Shown here piece by piece: positions 13,873 to 17,348 of a DNA stretch of 17,348 nt. The notes under the pieces are model-generated. The model was given only the letters and a program-made list of their open reading frames with translations. It had not been told where the DNA came from and searched no databases. Both the position numbers and the translations under genes were made by a program. Numbering within the stretch: position 1 is the first letter of the stretch; the number at the start of each line of letters is the position of its first letter. This DNA comes from Chloroflexota bacterium (GTDB taxonomy: Bacteria > Chloroflexota > Dehalococcoidia > Plut-88900). The stretch is taken from the NCBI GenBank assembly GCA_022572865.1, contig JACZVB010000001.1, positions 1 to 17,348 of the forward strand, given 5' to 3'.

Positions 13873-15318
13873 ATGGAAATAAAGACAAGAGATTTTGTCC
13901 GGGCCTCTCGCAAGGCCATAGGAGACCCCCGCCTTCAGCAGGCCGTCCGCAGGGCCACTACAAATCTGCTCAACGGAAGGGACCAGGCCGTCTCTGAGGT
14001 CGATGACTGGGAGGACCTCAGGGATCAGGCCCGTGCCATCAAAGAGAGGACCATCGAGAGGCTGGATGAGTACCTGGCACTGCTGGCAGACTCGGTGACC
14101 CGGGCCGGGGGTGTGGTCTTCTGGGCTAAGACGGCGGAAGAGGCCAACGACTATATCATCTCCCTGGCCAGGGAAAGGGGTGTAAAGACCATAGTCAAGG
14201 GCAAGTCCATGGTCACCGAGGAGACGGGCCTGAACCACCGGCTGGAGGAGGCGGGAATCAAGCCCATCGAGACCGACCTGGGGGAGTATGTCATCCAGAT
14301 GGCCGGCGAAACCCCCTTCCACATCATCGCTCCAGCCATTCACAAGACCCGGGAGGACTTCGGCCAACTGTTCGCCGAAAAGCTGGGTGTGGAGTACGAA
14401 GATGACCCCGAGAAGCTGACCCGGATCGCCCGGGTGGCCCTGCGGGAGAAGTTCTTTCGCGCAGATATGGGGGTCACGGGGGCCAACTTCGGCGTGGCCG
14501 AGACCGGGACCATAGTCCTGGTGGAGAACGAGGGCAACCAGCGCCTTTCCACCTCTCTGCCCCCCCTCCACGTGGCCGTAATGGGAATGGAAAGGGTAGT
14601 CCCCACCCTGGAAGACCTGTCGGTCTTCTTGACCCTGCTTCCACGCAGCGCCACTGGCCAGAAGGCCAGCAGCTACGTCTCCTTCATCACCGGCCCCCGG
14701 GGCCCGGGCGAGACCGACGGCCCCGAGGAGTTCCACCTGGTGATCCTGGATAACGGGCGCTCTCGCATTTTGAAAAAAGAGGGGATGCGGGAGTCCCTCT
14801 ACTGCATCCGCTGCGCCGCCTGCCTCAACGTCTGCCCCATCTACAACAAGGTCGGTGGGCACGCCTACGGCTGGGTCTACTCCGGCCCCATCGGCGCAAT
14901 CATCACACCCCAGTTGGTAGGCCTCGACAAGACCAGGGACCTGCCGGCGGCATCGACCCTGTGCGGCGCATGCCGTGACATCTGCCCCGTGAAGATCGAC
15001 ATCCCTCGAATGCTCCTCAGCTTGCGTCACCAGGCGTCGGAGCCCGACGAGGAGCAAATGAAAACGGGCCTGAGGCCCAACCGTTGGGAGCGGGCCGTCG
15101 TTAGCCTGTGGGCACGGGGCATGAAGAGCCCCTGGGCCTACGGCCTCGGCCTGCGATTGGGAAGGCTGCTTCAAAGGGCCTACGTCAAGGACGGCAGGAT
15201 AACCCGGCTGCCCTTCTTCCTCTCCCGCTGGACCCGGCACCGGGATTTTCCTCCTCTCGCTTCGAAATCCTTCAGGACCATCTGGAAGGAGCGGCTTTCA
15301 AGAGATGTCGACCGGTAG
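13873..15318 (+). CDS. lutB: LutB-like iron-sulfur LUD-domain protein
   Basis: 481 residues. An N-terminal LUD domain (about 60-290; KGKSMVTEET at 109-118, VAETGTIVLVENEGNQRL at 208-225, SFITGPRGPGE at 270-280) is followed by a ferredoxin-like part. The latter holds CIRCAACLNVCP (C311, 314, 317, 321) and LCGACRDICPVKIDIP (C364, 367, 371), which bind two [4Fe-4S] clusters. The last ~90 residues are the LutB C-terminal extension. It is the electron-carrying core of the LutABC lactate oxidase. No clear Shine-Dalgarno lies before ATG 13873 despite the 20-base gap, so translation may depend on coupling to lutA. The 3' end overlaps lutC by 14 bases. Confidence 0.93.
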   Translation: MEIKTRDFVRASRKAIGDPRLQQAVRRATTNLLNGRDQAVSEVDDWEDLRDQARAIKERTIERLDEYLALLADSVTRAGGVVFWAKTAEEANDYIISLARERGVKTIVKGKSMVTEETGLNHRLEEAGIKPIETDLGEYVIQMAGETPFHIIAPAIHKTREDFGQLFAEKLGVEYEDDPEKLTRIARVALREKFFRADMGVTGANFGVAETGTIVLVENEGNQRLSTSLPPLHVAVMGMERVVPTLEDLSVFLTLLPRSATGQKASSYVSFITGPRGPGETDGPEEFHLVILDNGRSRILKKEGMRESLYCIRCAACLNVCPIYNKVGGHAYGWVYSGPIGAIITPQLVGLDKTRDLPAASTLCGACRDICPVKIDIPRMLLSLRHQASEPDEEQMKTGLRPNRWERAVVSLWARGMKSPWAYGLGLRLGRLLQRAYVKDGRITRLPFFLSRWTRHRDFPPLASKSFRTIWKERLSRDVDR

Positions 15319-16054
15319 CCAGCACGAGTTTCTTCAAACGGTGAGGCGAAGCCTGGGGCGACCGGGCCCCACGCCCCTCATCGACGTGGAGCGGTTGTTT
15401 GGCCCCGTAGAGTCGCGAGGCGGCCCTGTAAGCCTCGAATCAAGGGCCGAAAGCCTGACGGGAAACGAGCTCCGCATACTGATCGACAGGTTCGAGAAGG
15501 AGCTGACCCTGGTCCAGGGCCAGGTGGCCCGACTCGGAAGCCGTGAAGCCCTGGAGCCGTATCTCCAGGACCTGGTCGAGTCCCACAAGGTCAAGAAGGT
15601 GGTCAGGTGGGACACGCCCCTGCTGGCGGAGTTGGACCAGTTTCTCCAGGGGCTAGAGGTCACTGTGACGCCCGTAAAGGCAATGAGAAAGGGCCAGAGG
15701 AACACGGAACGCCTTCGGAACGCCCTCATCGAGGCGGACCTGGGCCTGACCGAGGCAGACTACGCCATCGCCGATACCGGGACCCTGGTGCTCCTGGCCC
15801 GGGGCAACCAGAGCCGGCTGGTCTCGGTCCTGCCCCCCGTCCACGTGGCCCTGGTGAGGCCCGAGACCCTGGTGCCCAGCATGTCAGACCTGCTGCCGGT
15901 GCTGGGGGCCGAGGCCCGGGAGAAGGACGGCAAGATGAGCAGCGCCGTCACCTTCATCACGGGGCCCAGCCGCACAGCCGACATCGAGACCATCAGGGTC
16001 GTCGGCATCCACGGGCCAATAGAGCTTCACGCGGCCATTTTGGAATATCTGTAA
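15305..16054 (+). CDS. lutC: LutC-like LUD-domain protein
   Basis: 249 residues, ATG 15305 inside the end of lutB (14-base overlap in another frame), with AAGGAG about 13 bases upstream. The LUD domain is shown by EADYAIADTGTLVLL (149-163), SVLPPVHVALV (173-183) and SAVTFITGPSRTADIE (211-226), which is paralogous to the matching stretch of LutB. Unlike LutB it has no cysteine clusters. Third subunit of the L-lactate oxidation complex in the cytoplasm. The overlap points to translational coupling with lutB. No terminator with a T-run follows; the 157-base gap to 16211 holds weak hairpins and the next promoter. Confidence 0.92.
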   Translation: MSTGSQHEFLQTVRRSLGRPGPTPLIDVERLFGPVESRGGPVSLESRAESLTGNELRILIDRFEKELTLVQGQVARLGSREALEPYLQDLVESHKVKKVVRWDTPLLAELDQFLQGLEVTVTPVKAMRKGQRNTERLRNALIEADLGLTEADYAIADTGTLVLLARGNQSRLVSVLPPVHVALVRPETLVPSMSDLLPVLGAEAREKDGKMSSAVTFITGPSRTADIETIRVVGIHGPIELHAAILEYL

Positions 16055-16166
16055 AGAAGCTAAGGTGTGGTGGGAGTGGGCTGACTTAGTGGTACTCGCA
16101 ATTAGCGAATGAATCGTATTAACTATGAAACGATATTGCGGCATAGCGCCACAGGCTGGATAGCCC

Positions 16167-16177
16167 CATGCTATAAT
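16167..16177 (+). promoter_or_regulatory. Extended -10 promoter for the terminal small-gene cluster
   Basis: TGC-TATAAT at 16169-16177 is a perfect extended -10. No good -35 is present at the usual distance, as is common for extended -10 promoters. Transcription would start near 16184, 28 bases before the ATG at 16212. Confidence 0.6.
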
Positions 16178-16211
16178 TTAGTTCTTGATCGCATAATGCA
16201 AGGAGAGTCCC

Positions 16212-16601
16212 ATGGCGAGCAGGAAGAAAGAACCTCCATCAAAAATATCCTTTGAATTCGTGGAAAGCAAGTTCCACAGAAACATACACGTAGATGGTGC
16301 TTGGGGTGGATTAACGCATCGTGGCAGCATCTTTATGGCAGTGTATAGTGAGACGCCTGCCATACCCAAAAAGGTAACTCATTACATTGAAGGGCTTAGG
16401 CTCGGCGCAGAAACTAAAAGGGAAGTAGGCAGCAGCGACGTTATTAGAGAGTTAGAGGCCACGCTAATAATGAATTTAAATACTGCCAGAATCATAAGGG
16501 ATTGGCTCACCGATAAAATCGACGCAACTCAGAAAGCAATCATCTCCTCAACGGAGTTACAAACGAAAGGGGTCGAAGGTGGTGACACAGCAAAAAACTG
16601 A
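16212..16601 (+). CDS. Unknown protein, DUF3467-like, 129 aa
   Basis: ATG with AGGAG six bases upstream. I do not know its function. It has the outline of DUF3467-like proteins: FVESKFHRNIHVDGAWGGLTHRG (16-38), a strand pair FMAVYSETPAIP (41-52), and a C-terminal part TLIMNLNTARIIRDWLTDKID (84-104), which resembles the 'no-residue-lost, then amphipathic helix' end of that family. Predicted soluble, without membrane segment or signal. Base composition here is clearly more AT-rich than in the lut genes. The downstream gene starts inside its end (overlap about 20 bases), so the two are translationally linked. Confidence 0.6.
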   Translation: MASRKKEPPSKISFEFVESKFHRNIHVDGAWGGLTHRGSIFMAVYSETPAIPKKVTHYIEGLRLGAETKREVGSSDVIRELEATLIMNLNTARIIRDWLTDKIDATQKAIISSTELQTKGVEGGDTAKN

Positions 16602-17085
16602 GGGAACGAGTCGAGAACTACAGGTCACTAAACCAAACCTAGGGGGGACACTGGCGCTGTATTACCCAGCTTTGGATGCTTCATTTGGAACAAACATCGA
16701 AATGCTCCCTCAGTGGTCGGGATTAGGGGATACAAACGAGTCCCGCCGGAACATCCAACAAGAATTTAAGCGCGTAAAAGAGCAGTGGATAAGTGAAACT
16801 AGGCACGAGTCGATAACGACACGAATGATGATGCATCCATGTTTTGGCAGGATAGCCGCGATGGGTTACAGCATCGTTCCATCAGTATTTGAAGAGTTGG
16901 CAGAGAGACCTAGTGTCAGATGGTTTCCTATTCTGCACGCAATAACCGGTATTTCACCGATGGTCCCGGAACAGGCAAGAGGAGACGTCCAGCAAATGGC
17001 AAACGCTTGGCTGGAATGGCGGGACATTTTCTCTTACCAGCAGATGGCAAATGCTTGGCTTGACTGGCGCGACGAGTCCTCATAG
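16582..17085 (+). CDS. Unknown protein, 167 aa, with duplicated C-terminal QQMANAWL motif
   Basis: Read from GTG 16582 (a GTG at 16579 in the same frame is equally possible); both overlap the end of the previous gene. I recognise the general look of a family of small hypothetical proteins with an EWISET-type helix, a MMHPCFGRIAAMGYSIVPSVFEEL segment (about 83-106 from the first GTG), WFPILHAITGISPMVPE, and a closing QMANAWLEWR. The repeating amphipathic helices suggest a short HEAT-like or helical-bundle fold, but that is inference. The last 31 residues carry the closing motif twice. Two consecutive TAG codons end it (17083-17088), and the next gene begins ten bases after the first stop. Confidence 0.62.
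   Translation: MTQQKTEGTSRELQVTKPNLGGTLALYYPALDASFGTNIEMLPQWSGLGDTNESRRNIQQEFKRVKEQWISETRHESITTRMMMHPCFGRIAAMGYSIVPSVFEELAERPSVRWFPILHAITGISPMVPEQARGDVQQMANAWLEWRDIFSYQQMANAWLDWRDESS
16990..17073 (+). repeat. Tandem 36-bp coding duplication
   Basis: Copies 16990-17025 and 17038-17073, separated by 12 bases, match at 31 of 36 positions. All five differences fall on third codon positions; four are silent and one exchanges Glu for Asp, giving QQMANAWL(E/D)WRD twice. Confidence 0.8.
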
Positions 17086-17095
17086 TAGTGTTTCC

Positions 17096-17348
17096 ATGCC
17101 TATAAACGATGAGGAGTGGGTCAGGGGTACATTCCCAAGACTGGGATGGTTTGAGATTACCAGCCAAGCAGATGGTCTCTATAAATGCGTTGCATAGGCT
17201 GTAAACGATACCCGACACTGGTGGGAACCTCATGACTTTCTATATTGGCCAGCTGAGTCTCTCATGGGCTATGGCATAGAAATCTATGAGGCAATGTTTA
17301 GGGGCCTTGGGTATGAAGAATGTGATTCACAGGCCCTGGAAGAGGAAG
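17096..17348 (+). pseudogene. Small hypothetical gene interrupted by an in-frame TAG, 3' end outside window
   Basis: From ATG 17096 the frame reads MPINDEEW...GWFEITSQADGLYKCVA, stops at TAG (17195-17197), then continues without any further stop to the window end: AVNDTRHWWEPHDFLYWPA, ESLMGYGIEIYEAMFRGLGYEECD. From memory the family has a YNCIAWAAGDTxRWW...YWP...GYEEC pattern, so the TAG falls exactly on the conserved Trp (TGG to TAG, one base). Both sides are conserved in one frame, so this is a nonsense mutation or a sequencing error, not two genes. Readthrough is unlikely because TAG serves as the normal stop of the upstream gene and of lutB. It is the third member of the small-gene cluster. 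Confidence 0.65.

Noticed and set aside
13795..15240. Long open frame (481 codons) on the minus strand across lutB
   Set aside because: It lies fully antisense to lutB, which has unmistakable Fe-S and LUD motifs; the reverse frame is open only because of GC-rich codon use, and its product is Gly/Pro/Val-rich without any domain.
16990..17073. CRISPR-like repeat
   Set aside because: Only two copies with a 12-base spacer, in frame inside a coding sequence; it is a coding duplication.

Overview
The window looks like a piece of a GC-rich bacterial chromosome, most plausibly a Chloroflexota lineage of the Dehalococcoidia/SAR202 type. I infer this from gene content, not from a marker gene. The content includes paralogous NIPSNAP proteins, paralogous ACMSD-type amidohydrolases, a creatinase-like M24 protein, a CaiB/BaiF CoA-transferase, a DUF6391 protein, lipoproteins with Pro/Thr-rich linkers, and hairpin-rich intergenic repeats with TCATTCTGAG / CTCAGGGTGAC ends.

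Layout. Bases 1-253 are the 3' end of larB. A small helix-turn-helix gene on the minus strand (377-604), a DUF6391 membrane protein (954-1454) and a tRNA-Arg(UCU) gene (1502-1578) follow. A MITE-like repeat precedes a lone NIPSNAP gene (1919-2242), which converges through a long perfect hairpin on an orphan substrate-binding lipoprotein (2376-3680, minus). Divergent from that is a two-gene unit: a creatinase-like M24 protein that has lost the usual metal ligands, and a second NIPSNAP (4016-5512).

From 5535 to 11838 everything is on the minus strand. The amidase, CoA-transferase, amidohydrolase and agmatinase/arginase-family genes are separated by only 35-58 bases and look like one operon. A second amidohydrolase lies downstream of a hairpin-rich repeat. 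Together they suggest hydrolysis of amides or guanidino compounds and CoA activation of the acids released; no substrate can be named from sequence.

Bases 12470-16054 carry a mono-haem cytochrome c lipoprotein divergent from lutA-lutB-lutC (lactate oxidation). The 114-base gap between them holds two near-consensus sigma70-type promoters, one per direction. Both are placed so that the messages start at or within a few bases of the start codon (leaderless or nearly so).

The last ~1.2 kb is visibly more AT-rich and holds three small genes of unknown function in one row: a DUF3467-like protein, a 168-residue protein with a duplicated C-terminal motif, and a third gene interrupted by an in-frame TAG exactly where a Trp is expected. 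This trio is the best candidate for an undescribed system.
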